Origin: DASQPR01 sp035263025
Lineage (GTDB): Bacteria > Actinomycetota > Actinomycetes > Mycobacteriales > Micromonosporaceae
Reading direction: 5' to 3'
Assembly (NCBI GenBank): GCA_035263025.1
Contig: DATFRR010000066.1
Location: 3,871 to 67,870, forward strand
Length of the DNA: 64,000 nt
Positions 48,786-57,123 of this stretch are shown here, piece after piece. Under the pieces are notes generated by a model. It worked only from the letters and a program-made list of their open reading frames with translations, searched no databases and was not told the DNA's origin. The position numbers were made by a program, and so were the translations under genes. The first letter of the stretch is position 1. Each line of letters starts with the position of its first letter.

Positions 48786-50999
48786 CTAACGCGCGACGCC
48801 GACCGGCTCGTGGCTGGCCCGATCCGGGACGGCGTCCTCCGGTGGCTCGACGGACAGATGCGGGAGCCGCTTGTCGATCCATCGCGGCAGCCACCAGTTC
48901 GCCCGGCCGAACATGTGCATCAGGGCCGGGACGAGCACGGTACGAAGGATGAACGCGTCGATGAGTACCGCACTCGCGAGGCCGATGCCGAACTCCGCGA
49001 CGACGCGCTGACCGCCGAACACGAACGCGAGGAACACCAGGATCATGATCGTCGCCGCGGCGGTGATGACGCGGCCGGTGGACGCCTGGCCGGTGGTCAC
49101 CGACGTCCGGTTGTCGCGACCGTGCACCCACTCCTCGTGCATGCGGCTGACCAGGAAGACCTGGTAGTCCATCGACAGTCCGAAGAGGACAGCGAGGGTC
49201 AAGACGGGTACGAACGCGTCGATCGGCCCCGGCCGGCCAAGACCGATGGCGTCGGAGCCCCAGCCGAATTGGAAGAACGCGACGACGACACCGAACGATG
49301 CAGCGGCCGCGAGCAGGTTCATGACCGCGGCGGTCAGTGGCACGACAACGCTGCGGAAGGCGACCAGCAGCAGAATGAAGCCGAGCACCACGATCACACC
49401 GATGAACATCGGCAGTTTGCTGGACAGCACGCCGGAGAAGTCGTTGAAGATGGCGGTCATGCCGCCGACGTACACGTGCATGGTCGTGCCACGCTCGGCC
49501 GTCGGGATTACCTCGGACCGCAACCGGTTGATCAGGTCGGTCGTCGCCGCGTCCTGCGGCGACGTGCTCGGCACCACCTGCATGATGCCCAGCTGCTGGC
49601 CGGGTCGCATGGGCAGCTCGGTCACCGCGGCGACCCCAGGTTGCGCTTGCACGGTCGTGGCCAGCTGCGTGAACGCTTGCGCGTCGTGATCCGTGGGTAC
49701 GGTGGCGACCAGCTGCAGCGGCCCGTTAAAGCCCGGTCCGAAGCCCTCGGCGAGCAGATCGTAGGCGTTCCGCGTGGTTGAGCCCTTCGGATCGTTGCCC
49801 TGATCGCCGGTGCCGAGCCGGAGCGAGAAGAACGGGATGGCGAGCACCACGATCAGCGCGAGCGCGAATGCCGCTAGCGACCTCGGCCGGCGTGACACGA
49901 ACTCGGACCAGCGTGCCCACGGACCCGAGGCGTGCTCGTCATGCGGTCCCTCGCTGGCGAGCCGGCGACGTTCGCGACGGCTCAACACCCGCATCCGGAA
50001 GACGTCGCGGCCGCGAACGCGCAACGCGAGAAGGGCCGGCAACAGGGTGACCGCGGCGATGACGGTGATCAGCACCATGAGCGCCGACGGCACACCGAGG
50101 CCGGCCAGGAAGTTCAGCCGCAGCACGAGCAGCCCGAGCATCGCGATACACACCGTCGCGCCGGCGAACAGCACGGCACGGCCGGACGTGTTGAGTGCGC
50201 GGACGATCGACTCCTCGACCGACAGTCCGGCCTTCAGCCCGTTGCGGTGTCGCGTGACGATGAAGAGCGCATAGTCCACGCCAACGCCGAGCCCGATCAA
50301 CGTCGCGAAGATCGGCGAGATGCTGTTCACCTGAAGGCCGTGACTCAGCAGGCTGATCGCGAATGATCCGGCCACCAGCGAGAAGATGGCCGCGATCAGT
50401 GGCAGCAACATCGAGAAGAACGAACCGAACGCGAGCAGCAGCACGAGAGCGGCGCCGATGATGCCGACGAACTCGGACAGGTTCGTGGAGACCTGGTTGA
50501 CCGCCTGGATCGACGCGCCGCCGAGTTCCACCTCGATGCGATCCGATCGAGCCGACTCAGCGATCGCGATCACGTTCTTGACGTCGGTCTTGTTGTTGCG
50601 GTTGCCGAAGCTCGGCCAGCTGACCGTCGCGTACGCCGTGCGGCCGTCCCGGCTGATCTGGCGCGCACCCGCCGGCGAGTACGGACTCGTCACGCCCTTC
50701 ACCGACGGCGCACTGGCCACCCGGTCGAGCATGGTGGTCACTGGCTGCGCGACGTCCGGGTTGGTCACCTTGCCGGATGTCACGTGCACCACGATCGTGT
50801 CGGACTCGCCGGCCTGGCTCGGGAACGCCGACTGCAGCAGGCTGAGTGCCTTGGTCGACTCGGTGCCCGGCAGGTTGAAGTTGTCGTTGTAGGCGCTGCC
50901 GACCGTTCGGCTCAGGCCGCCCAGCACGATCAACGCGATCAACCACAGGCCGATCACGGTCCAGCTGTGCCGGACGCACCACCGTGCAACGCCTGCCAT
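48786..50999 (-). CDS. MMPL-family RND transporter
   Basis: The protein has 737 residues. The layout is the two-fold MMPL arrangement: one span, an external domain (residues about 40-170), five spans, then a repeat of the same. Core segments are FATLIGLGVGVDYALFIVTRHRNGL and LAVLFGLSMDYQVFLVSRMHEEW, the GxxxDY helix-4 motifs with the proton-relay aspartates. AGGTGG precedes ATG 50999. It is divergent from a TetR gene, so the repressor likely controls its expression. The substrate may be a lipid or drug. Confidence 0.95.
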   Translation of the reverse strand: MAGVARWCVRHSWTVIGLWLIALIVLGGLSRTVGSAYNDNFNLPGTESTKALSLLQSAFPSQAGESDTIVVHVTSGKVTNPDVAQPVTTMLDRVASAPSVKGVTSPYSPAGARQISRDGRTAYATVSWPSFGNRNNKTDVKNVIAIAESARSDRIEVELGGASIQAVNQVSTNLSEFVGIIGAALVLLLAFGSFFSMLLPLIAAIFSLVAGSFAISLLSHGLQVNSISPIFATLIGLGVGVDYALFIVTRHRNGLKAGLSVEESIVRALNTSGRAVLFAGATVCIAMLGLLVLRLNFLAGLGVPSALMVLITVIAAVTLLPALLALRVRGRDVFRMRVLSRRERRRLASEGPHDEHASGPWARWSEFVSRRPRSLAAFALALIVVLAIPFFSLRLGTGDQGNDPKGSTTRNAYDLLAEGFGPGFNGPLQLVATVPTDHDAQAFTQLATTVQAQPGVAAVTELPMRPGQQLGIMQVVPSTSPQDAATTDLINRLRSEVIPTAERGTTMHVYVGGMTAIFNDFSGVLSSKLPMFIGVIVVLGFILLLVAFRSVVVPLTAAVMNLLAAAASFGVVVAFFQFGWGSDAIGLGRPGPIDAFVPVLTLAVLFGLSMDYQVFLVSRMHEEWVHGRDNRTSVTTGQASTGRVITAAATIMILVFLAFVFGGQRVVAEFGIGLASAVLIDAFILRTVLVPALMHMFGRANWWLPRWIDKRLPHLSVEPPEDAVPDRASHEPVGVAR

Positions 51000-51013
51000 G
51001 ATCCACCTATTTA

Positions 51014-51027
51014 ATCGAACGGTCGGT
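51014..51027. promoter_or_regulatory. Candidate TetR operator between MMPL and TetR genes
   Basis: ATCGAACGGTCGGT is an imperfect palindrome (10 of 14 positions symmetric) of the ACCGACC-GGTCGGT type often bound by TetR proteins. It lies in the 88-bp divergent gap, about 15 bp upstream of the MMPL start codon and 60 bp upstream of the tetR start, where it could block both promoters. Confidence 0.5.
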
Positions 51028-51087
51028 ATCTACCATCGGGAGTGTAGCGTCCTACTCCGTACGCAGTTCTGAGAGAGGCAGGCTCTC

Positions 51088-51693
51088 GTGGCACGTACCG
51101 TCGGCAGCGCCGCCGACGAGACTCGGCAGCGCATCCTCGACATCTCCGTCGACCTGTTCATCGAGCAGGGGTACGCCGGCACGTCCGTACGTGACATCGC
51201 CGAACGCCTCGGCATGACGAAGGGCTCGCTCTACTACCACTTCGCCTCCAAGGAAGACGTGCTCAAGGCACTCGTCGCACCGCTGCTGACAGATCTTGAG
51301 CAGTTCGTCGCGGACGCGCGTGCGGCACCACGAATCGACCGTCCGCTCATCGAGCGGCTGGTGAACCTTCTCGACACGCATGGCGTGCTGGTCCGATCGT
51401 TGATGGGCGACCCATCGGTCATGCACGGCCTCGCCGGTCGGCGCGAGATGAAGTGGCGGATCGCGGCGCTGCAAAGGTCGCTGGCCAGCTCGGATGACCG
51501 CGACGCGCTATTGCGCGGTCGGTGCGCGCTCGGTGTCATCAACGCCGCCACCATCGCGCCCCGCTTCGACCTGGCCGACACCGACGGCTTGGCGGATCGC
51601 GAACGTGCCGTGCGAGCGCGGCTGTCGGAGTCGGAGAAGCGCCTCGTCGTCGAGGCGGCCCTCGCCGTTCTGTCGGTGACCGCCGACCGTTGA
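51088..51693 (+). CDS. TetR-family transcriptional regulator
   Basis: The protein has 201 residues from GTG 51088, after AGAGAGGCAGGCTCTC. The N-terminal helix-turn-helix is TRQRILDISVDLFIEQGYAG, then TSVRDIAERLGMTKGSLYYHFASKEDVLKAL, with typical GSLYYHF. The C-terminal ligand-binding part is variable. It is divergent from the MMPL exporter gene, a standard repressor-efflux arrangement. Confidence 0.93.
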   Translation: MARTVGSAADETRQRILDISVDLFIEQGYAGTSVRDIAERLGMTKGSLYYHFASKEDVLKALVAPLLTDLEQFVADARAAPRIDRPLIERLVNLLDTHGVLVRSLMGDPSVMHGLAGRREMKWRIAALQRSLASSDDRDALLRGRCALGVINAATIAPRFDLADTDGLADRERAVRARLSESEKRLVVEAALAVLSVTADR

Positions 51694-51846
51694 GCCTTCG
51701 AGGCTGGTGAATGTCGGGAATCTGACGCACCGAGTCAGCTCCGGCATTTGCGCAGGTCGTGGTGCGTGACGCAGAATCGCCGCCCCCACGGTAACGCGCT
51801 GCGGTGTTATGTTGCCGCCAGCCACTGAGGACGGCAGGTGGGCATG

Positions 51847-51990
51847 ATGGCCACGCGAATCCGGTTGCCGCGTGAAGATCACCGCCGGTGGGGCATGCCC
51901 ACGATCTGGGTCATACTGGCCGTCATCCTCGGCACCGTGTGCGTCGGCTGCTGCGTCGGTCTCAAGCACATCGGCCTGGCGCTCTTCTGA
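51847..51990 (+). CDS. Small membrane protein, 47 residues
   Basis: ATG 51847 has AGGTGG five bases upstream (a second ATG is at 51844). The product has a basic, hydrophilic head (MATRIRLPREDHRRWGMP) and a single predicted span (TIWVILAVILGTVCVGCCVG) containing three cysteines, ending LALF. The frame keeps high third-position GC. It is not a known family to me. A TATGTT element lies about 30 bp upstream. The 247 bp after it hold no gene. Confidence 0.6.
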   Translation: MATRIRLPREDHRRWGMPTIWVILAVILGTVCVGCCVGLKHIGLALF

Positions 51991-52237
51991 CGGTCGCCCG
52001 CGCCGCGTTCGGCGGCCGGTTTGCTGGGTTGATCTGATCGGCGCGTTGGCGCCGCCGACAACCTCCCGCTCTGCGGACCGGAGTGCCGCCGTCCGCAGCG
52101 GCCATTTCCCGTCTCTCTCCAGACGATCCCGTCTCGTGCGCGTTCGTCTCGCGTCGGAGATCCCCGCGTATGTCGGGCCGCGACCTTCCACCCGCGTTCA
52201 GCGATTTTCACCCGTCATCCACTTGAGGAGGCACTCA

Positions 52238-52789
52238 TTGAGCGAGCAATTCTTCGCGATCACCGGCGGCCCGGGCGCCGGCAAGACAGCACTGATCGAG
52301 GCGCTCAGCGCAAAGGGCTACGCGACCGCGCCGGAGGCCGGCCGCTCGATCGTCGTCGATCAGAAGACGATCGGACGGCCCGACCTTGCGGCCGGCGCAC
52401 CGGAGCTCTTCGCCGAGCTGATGCTGTCGTGGGACATGCGCTCGCATCGGTGGGCGCGCACGCATGCCGGCCCGGTGTTCTTCGATCACGCCGTGCCGTG
52501 CGTCGCTGGCTTCTATCGGGTCATCGATCGCCCGGTGCCGCCGCATGTCACGGCCGCGGTCCGGCTCTTCCGGTACGCACGGATCGCATTTGTCGCGCCG
52601 CCGTGGCCGGAGATCTACCGCACCGACAACGAACGGCGCGCGACGTTCGACGAGGCGACGCGCATCTACGAGGCGGACGCCGCGGCGTATTGGGATCACG
52701 GGTACGACCTGGTCGAACTGCCGCGCAGCGACGTCGTGACCCGGGTCGACTTCGTACTTGATCACGTTTTCCGGTCCCAGGTGCGCTAG
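52238..52789 (+). CDS. Small AAA-type P-loop ATPase / predicted kinase
   Basis: The protein has 183 residues from TTG 52238, after a strong GAGGAGG six bases upstream; no ATG or GTG fits as well. Walker A is FAITGGPGAGKTALIEALSAKG. EAGRSIV and the FFDHAVPC segment resemble the AAA_28/NadR-kinase-like ATPases, followed by FVAPPWPEIYRTDNERRATF. A small-molecule kinase role is possible, but the substrate is unknown. It lies 44 bp upstream of a PH-domain gene. Confidence 0.85.
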   Translation: MSEQFFAITGGPGAGKTALIEALSAKGYATAPEAGRSIVVDQKTIGRPDLAAGAPELFAELMLSWDMRSHRWARTHAGPVFFDHAVPCVAGFYRVIDRPVPPHVTAAVRLFRYARIAFVAPPWPEIYRTDNERRATFDEATRIYEADAAAYWDHGYDLVELPRSDVVTRVDFVLDHVFRSQVR

Positions 52790-52833
52790 CGTCGCCCCAT
52801 CGAACGACTCGATGCCCGTGGAGTGACACCGAG

Positions 52834-53301
52834 ATGACCACGTACCCGCCCAAGGTGGAGACGCTGCGACGGCCGTGGCGTGCCGCGATCGGCGCGGCCG
52901 GGCTCGCGGCTGTGGCGGTCTTCTTCGTCGCCGGCATCCCGTCCGCAGCCCCCGTCGGCCAGATGATTCTGATCGTGCTGGCCGGACTGGCGGTCGTGGC
53001 GGCGGTACGGATGGCGCGTAGCGGCGTCTACGTCACCGAGGACGGGATCACGGTTCGTGACACCCTGCGTACCCGTCAACTCGGCTGGCGACAGATACAA
53101 GAGATCTCGGCCGCGTCCGACGATCAACGGTTCCGCACGCTCGGCATCGTGACGACGGACGGCAGGCGCGTGCGGTGCTATGCGCTCAGCACCGCGTTCC
53201 TCGAGGATCCGGCAAGCCAGCGCTTCCAGGTGATGCACGAGCGGCTGAGTCGTCAGCTACGCCACGCTCGCGCCGCCGGTCGCGCGTCCGTTTTCGGATA
53301 G
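52834..53301 (+). CDS. Bacterial PH-domain membrane protein
   Basis: The protein has 155 residues. Two membrane spans (WRAAIGAAGLAAVAVFFVAG and GQMILIVLAGLAVVAAVRMA) precede a PH-like domain: SGVYVTEDGITVRDTLRTRQ, LGWRQIQEIS and FRTLGIVTTDGRRVRCYAL. This is the bPH_6/Cfp6-like group, widespread in actinobacteria and of unknown function. The start is ATG 52834, 44 bp after the ATPase stop. Its C-terminus is a basic helix. Confidence 0.85.
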   Translation: MTTYPPKVETLRRPWRAAIGAAGLAAVAVFFVAGIPSAAPVGQMILIVLAGLAVVAAVRMARSGVYVTEDGITVRDTLRTRQLGWRQIQEISAASDDQRFRTLGIVTTDGRRVRCYALSTAFLEDPASQRFQVMHERLSRQLRHARAAGRASVFG

Positions 53302-53518
53302 CGAGCGGCTCTCCGGCCACTCAGTGCCCATCACGGACCGCAAGTTCATCACGATAAGCAATCGCGTGGTCATCGTGAGTTACCGCCGGCGGCCGCAATT
53401 ACCGGTTGTGTGCCGGTGCCCTCTACCCTGGCTCGGGTTCGCCGCGCGATCGGTTCACCCTCCGATCGGCGTTGCGAACGTCGTTGCTTTCTCCCGAGCC
53501 GGAACCGTCGAGGTGATC

Positions 53519-54664
53519 ATGGCGCATCGTGCGACCCGCCGCCGACGGCTAGCCGTCGGCCTGGCCGCGCTTGCCGTCGTGACATCTGGGCTCACCGCGT
53601 GCGCTACCGCCGCCGCACGCTTCGTCCCTGGTGCAGGGCCTGGCGCCGGCGCCAGTCGATCGGCCGGCGCGCCAACAAGCGCTGCGACCGATGCCGCGCA
53701 CGCGACGTTCACGCTCTCCGCGGTCGGCGACACGATCATGGCGTCGGCGCCGAAGTTCCTACCGCCAAACGGTGGTCGTGATCTGTTCGCGTCTGTCGAG
53801 CCGGCGCTGGGCGCCGATCTGCAGATGGCCAACCTCGAGGAGCCGCTCACCGACGCAACGACGTCGCCGAAATGTGGCAACCCGCCGGCCGCCAACTGCT
53901 TTGCCTACCGGGCGCCGACGTCGTATGCGAACGTCCTGCACGATGCCGGATTCGATCTCGTCAACATCGCGAACAACCACACGCTCGACTACGGTACGAC
54001 CGGCCGCAGCGACACCGAACGTTCGCTGACCGACGCCGGTGTTGCGTACACCGGACCGCCCGGGATGATCACCACGGTCACCGTCAAGGGCATCCGCGTC
54101 GCGGTGTTGGGCTTCGCGCCGTACGCATGGGCCAATGACGTACGGGACATCGCCGCGGGTCAGGCACTCGTCCGCCGCGCGAAGCAGCAAGCGGACGTCG
54201 TGATCGTGCAGGCACACATGGGCGGTGAGGGCGCCGCATACCAACACGTGAAGCCTGGACCGGAGATCTTCCTCGGCGAAAACCGCGGCGACGCGATCGC
54301 GTTCAGCCACGCGATGATCGACGCCGGCGCGGACATCGTGATCGGACACAGCCCGCACGTGTTGCGCGCCATGGAGTTCTACAAGGGCCATCTCATCGCG
54401 TACAGCCTCGGCAACTTCACGGGCTACCACGCGCTGTCGTCGAACGGACCAAACGGCATCTCCATGATCCTGCACGTGACGCTGCGCCGTGACGGATCGT
54501 TCGTGAGCGCGGCGATGGTGCCGATCGTGATGGCCGCGCCGGGAGTGCCACGGCTCGACCCGTCGGACCGTGCGATTCCGCTGGTCCGTCAGCTCACGGC
54601 CGCGGACTTCCCGACCACCGGCGCACGGATCGCGGCGTCCGGGGCCATTACGATTTCTGGCTAA
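53519..54664 (+). CDS. CapA-family lipoprotein (poly-gamma-glutamate synthesis-type phosphoesterase)
   Basis: The protein has 381 residues from ATG 53519, preceded by GAGG. A lipoprotein signal with TSGLTAC puts the lipidated Cys at 28. The PGA_cap domain follows: FTLSAVGDTIM, MANLEEPLTD, LVNIANNHTLDYG, VVIVQAHMGGE, VIGHSPHVLRAMEFYKGHLI and YSLGNFTGYH. These are metallophosphoesterase-like motifs. No capsule genes (capB, capC) are adjacent, so the role in polymer handling is inferred. Repeat array B begins right after its stop. Confidence 0.9.
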   Translation: MAHRATRRRRLAVGLAALAVVTSGLTACATAAARFVPGAGPGAGASRSAGAPTSAATDAAHATFTLSAVGDTIMASAPKFLPPNGGRDLFASVEPALGADLQMANLEEPLTDATTSPKCGNPPAANCFAYRAPTSYANVLHDAGFDLVNIANNHTLDYGTTGRSDTERSLTDAGVAYTGPPGMITTVTVKGIRVAVLGFAPYAWANDVRDIAAGQALVRRAKQQADVVIVQAHMGGEGAAYQHVKPGPEIFLGENRGDAIAFSHAMIDAGADIVIGHSPHVLRAMEFYKGHLIAYSLGNFTGYHALSSNGPNGISMILHVTLRRDGSFVSAAMVPIVMAAPGVPRLDPSDRAIPLVRQLTAADFPTTGARIAASGAITISG

Positions 54665-54665
54665 C

Positions 54666-54769
54666 GCGCCTGGACCTCCGGTCGGCGCACTCCTCGCTTG
54701 TCAAAGCGCCTGGACCTCCGGTCGGCGCACTCCTCGCTGGCCAAAGCGCCTGGACCTCCGGTCGGCGCA
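54666..54769 (+). repeat. Array B of hairpin-forming repeat, three copies
   Basis: Cores of the same 24-bp element start at 54666, 54706 and 54746, spaced by exactly 40 bp, two bases after the CapA stop. The unit is GCGCCTGGACCTCCGGTCGG, then CGCACTCCTCGCTGG(T/C)C, nearly identical to the 40-bp units at 42333-42396. Downstream, CACGTGATATCCAAGG recalls the AACGTGATACCGGG of array A. The rest of the gap to 55035 holds no clear gene. Confidence 0.95.
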
Positions 54770-55035
54770 CCCGCCCTGCACGTGATATCCAAGGGTGTCG
54801 CCGCAGTGGATCACGCGGTTGGGGCCCTGGTCGGCGCGGGCGGACCGTAGGTGAGGCGGGGAAAATCGTTTGTTCGGTCGGGCTGTGTCGACCTAGCGTC
54901 TTGCCCGTGACGATTGGTCGGTGAGTGCCCGCGTAATCGCGGGACCGAGCGATGGTGTCTCGGGCGCACGAGCGCCGGGACAGCGCATTAGCGCGCCGCC
55001 GAACTCATCCGATCTCGTCCCCGCGAGGGGTTCCC

Positions 55036-55944
55036 ATGCGTACCCACCCCGAGCAGCGCCCGCCAATCCGACCGCATCAGCGGTCACCATCCGCGCCGAT
55101 TCACACCGACGACCTGCAACAGATCGGGCTTCGTCACCCGCGGGTCCGCCAGATCCGCGATGTGATCAACAACGCCGGGCCGAATCACCGACGCTTGCTT
55201 GTTGCCGAAGGGCTTTGGGCGCACAACGTGGTCCTCGATCTCGGCGCTCCGATCGACACGTTTCTGTGGTGCCCCGAGGCGTCCTACTCGGACGAGGCAC
55301 TGGTCCGCAGTGCCGAGGTCGTCACGCGGGCACGTAGTGCCTACCGCATCTCGCCGACTGTGATGGCGCGGATCTGCGAGCGGGAACGTCCCGACGGCAT
55401 GGTCTCCCTGGTCGCGTTGCCGGCGTGGGATCACGCGGAGATGTCGTTCGGCCCCGACGCGCTCGTCCTTGTCGCGGACGCCATCGAAATCCCGGGCAAC
55501 CTGGGTACGTTGTTGCGAACGCTCGACGCGTGCGGCGCGGATTGCCTGGTCCTGACGAACCGGCGGACGCGGCTCACGCACCCGAAGGTCTTCCGTGGCA
55601 GCCGGGGGATGAACCTGCGCGTGCCAACCGTCGAGTTCGAGTCGCCTGACCTCGCCGCGGACTGGCTCGCCGCGAACGGGTTCACGGTGCACCTGGCAAC
55701 CGTCGGCGAAAGCGCGAGCGGGTACGGCGATGTGGCGTTCGGCGGGCGCACCGCACTGGTCGTCGGCAACGAGCGCTACGGGATCTCGCGACCATGGTTC
55801 TCGTACGGCTTCAGCGAGGTGACCGTACCCATGCATGGCCGAGCCGACTCCCTGAACGTATCGGTGAGCGCATCGATCCTGCTCTACGAGATCCGCCGCC
55901 ATCAGACATCGCGCGGCGACAGGGCGTACCGGACAAAACGCTGA
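55036..55944 (+). CDS. SpoU/TrmH-family RNA 2'-O-methyltransferase
   Basis: The protein has 302 residues from ATG 55036, after GAGGGG. The N-terminal substrate-binding domain contains RLLVAEGLWAHNVVLD. The SPOUT knotted domain has IEIPGNLGTLLRTLDACGAD (motif 1), LVVGNERYGIS (motif 2) and VTVPMHGRADSLNVSVSASILLYEI (motif 3). It methylates the ribose of a guanosine in 23S rRNA or tRNA. The target cannot be told from sequence, and a resistance role as in some antibiotic producers is not indicated by neighbours. Confidence 0.93.
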   Translation: MRTHPEQRPPIRPHQRSPSAPIHTDDLQQIGLRHPRVRQIRDVINNAGPNHRRLLVAEGLWAHNVVLDLGAPIDTFLWCPEASYSDEALVRSAEVVTRARSAYRISPTVMARICERERPDGMVSLVALPAWDHAEMSFGPDALVLVADAIEIPGNLGTLLRTLDACGADCLVLTNRRTRLTHPKVFRGSRGMNLRVPTVEFESPDLAADWLAANGFTVHLATVGESASGYGDVAFGGRTALVVGNERYGISRPWFSYGFSEVTVPMHGRADSLNVSVSASILLYEIRRHQTSRGDRAYRTKR

Positions 55945-56006
55945 TTGCCCTACAGCAGCGGCAAATCGCCCTAGCCTGAGGGTTGAGGCGACCGGAGGAG
56001 GATGCC

Positions 56007-57053
56007 GTGGCTACCGCGACGAGGACACGCCCGGCGAGGGCAACGCGCGCCGCACGCACGACCAGCAAACGTACGGCCGCACAGGCGCGTACCGGGGCGA
56101 AGGCGGGTACGTCGACCGGCGCGCGCGGCGCCACAAAGTCGCGTACCGCGGCCCAATCTCGTAGCGCGACGACGTCGCGGACCGCGACGAAATCTCGCAC
56201 CGCAACGCCGTCGCGTGCCGCGGCGAGGCAGCCGGCTGCGGCGAAGAAGGCAACCGCACCGAGGAAGACGGCCACGTCGACGGCCTCGCGGACGCCGCGC
56301 AGCGGTCCCCTACTGTCCGACCGCGATATCGGGCGCATGCTCGATCTCGTCCGGGACGCGGACAGCGTGGAACTGAAGCTGACCGTGCCGGAGTCCGCGC
56401 AGCGCCCGACGATTTTGTCGCTCGGCATGGATCCGCTCAACGCGCAGATTCGGCAGATTTTCTTCTTCGACACGCCAGCGCTGACGCTGAACCGCCAGGG
56501 ACTCGTGGTCCGCGCGCGACGCATTCAAGGCAAGGGCGACGATTCGGTAGTCAAGCTCCGGCCGGTCGTCCCGGCCGAGCTGCCTGGCGCGCTGCGGAGT
56601 TCGCCGAACTTCGGCGTCGAGGTCGACGCGCTGCCGGGCGGCTTCGTGTGCTCGGGCTCGATGAAGGGGACGCCACGCAACACGGATGTACGTACCGCGA
56701 CGGCCGGCGATCGACCGCTTCGCAAGCTGTTCTCGAAGGAGCAGCGTCAACTATTCGCCGCGCACGCACCGGACGGCATCACACTCGATGATCTGTCGGT
56801 GCTCGGCCCGCTCTTCGTGCTGAAGTTGAAGTTCAAGCCCGACGAGCTCGCGCGTTTGATGGTCGCCGAGATGTGGCTCTACCCCGATGGGTCGCGGATC
56901 CTGGAGTTGTCCACCAGGTGCGCGCCGGCCGAGGCGTTCCAGGTCGCCGCCGAGGCGCGAGCATACCTGACCAGCCACGACATCGATCTCTCCGGCGAGC
57001 AGCAGACCAAGACGCACCGGGCTCTGCAGTTTTTCGCGAGCAACCTGGCGTAG
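56007..57053 (+). CDS. CYTH-like (adenylate-cyclase-type) protein with histone-H1-like tail
   Basis: The protein has 348 residues from GTG 56007, after GGAGGAGG. Residues 1-100 are almost only Ala, Arg, Thr, Ser and Lys, in SRTAT/SRSAT/SRTAA-like repeats resembling a histone H1 tail. The folded part starts at LLSDRDIGRMLDLVRDADSV with ELKLTVP, a CYTH-like strand, then FFDTPALTLNRQGLVVRARR and VVKLRPVVP. It ends with WLYPDGSRILELSTRCAPAE, then AFQVAAEARAYL. It is similar to actinobacterial proteins annotated as adenylate cyclases or CYTH, where activity is unproven. Confidence 0.8.
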   Translation: MATATRTRPARATRAARTTSKRTAAQARTGAKAGTSTGARGATKSRTAAQSRSATTSRTATKSRTATPSRAAARQPAAAKKATAPRKTATSTASRTPRSGPLLSDRDIGRMLDLVRDADSVELKLTVPESAQRPTILSLGMDPLNAQIRQIFFFDTPALTLNRQGLVVRARRIQGKGDDSVVKLRPVVPAELPGALRSSPNFGVEVDALPGGFVCSGSMKGTPRNTDVRTATAGDRPLRKLFSKEQRQLFAAHAPDGITLDDLSVLGPLFVLKLKFKPDELARLMVAEMWLYPDGSRILELSTRCAPAEAFQVAAEARAYLTSHDIDLSGEQQTKTHRALQFFASNLA

Positions 57054-57083
57054 CAAGCGTCCGGCACGGTCGACGTACGCGGA

Positions 57084-57116
57084 CAGCGAGCGGGCGCACG
57101 GCGCGCCCGCTCGCTG
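57084..57116. terminator. Hairpin between convergent CYTH and lipoprotein genes
   Basis: CAGCGAGCGGGCGC (57084-57097) and GCGCCCGCTCGCTG (57103-57116) form a perfect 14-bp stem with a five-base loop. It lies between the two convergent stops at 57053 and 57124. There is no T-tract. Confidence 0.8.
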
Positions 57117-57123
57117 CACGCCG

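Noticed and set aside
55036..55944. SpoU methyltransferase as an antibiotic-resistance gene
   Set aside because: No biosynthetic or resistance cluster is nearby; housekeeping rRNA or tRNA methylation is the simpler reading.
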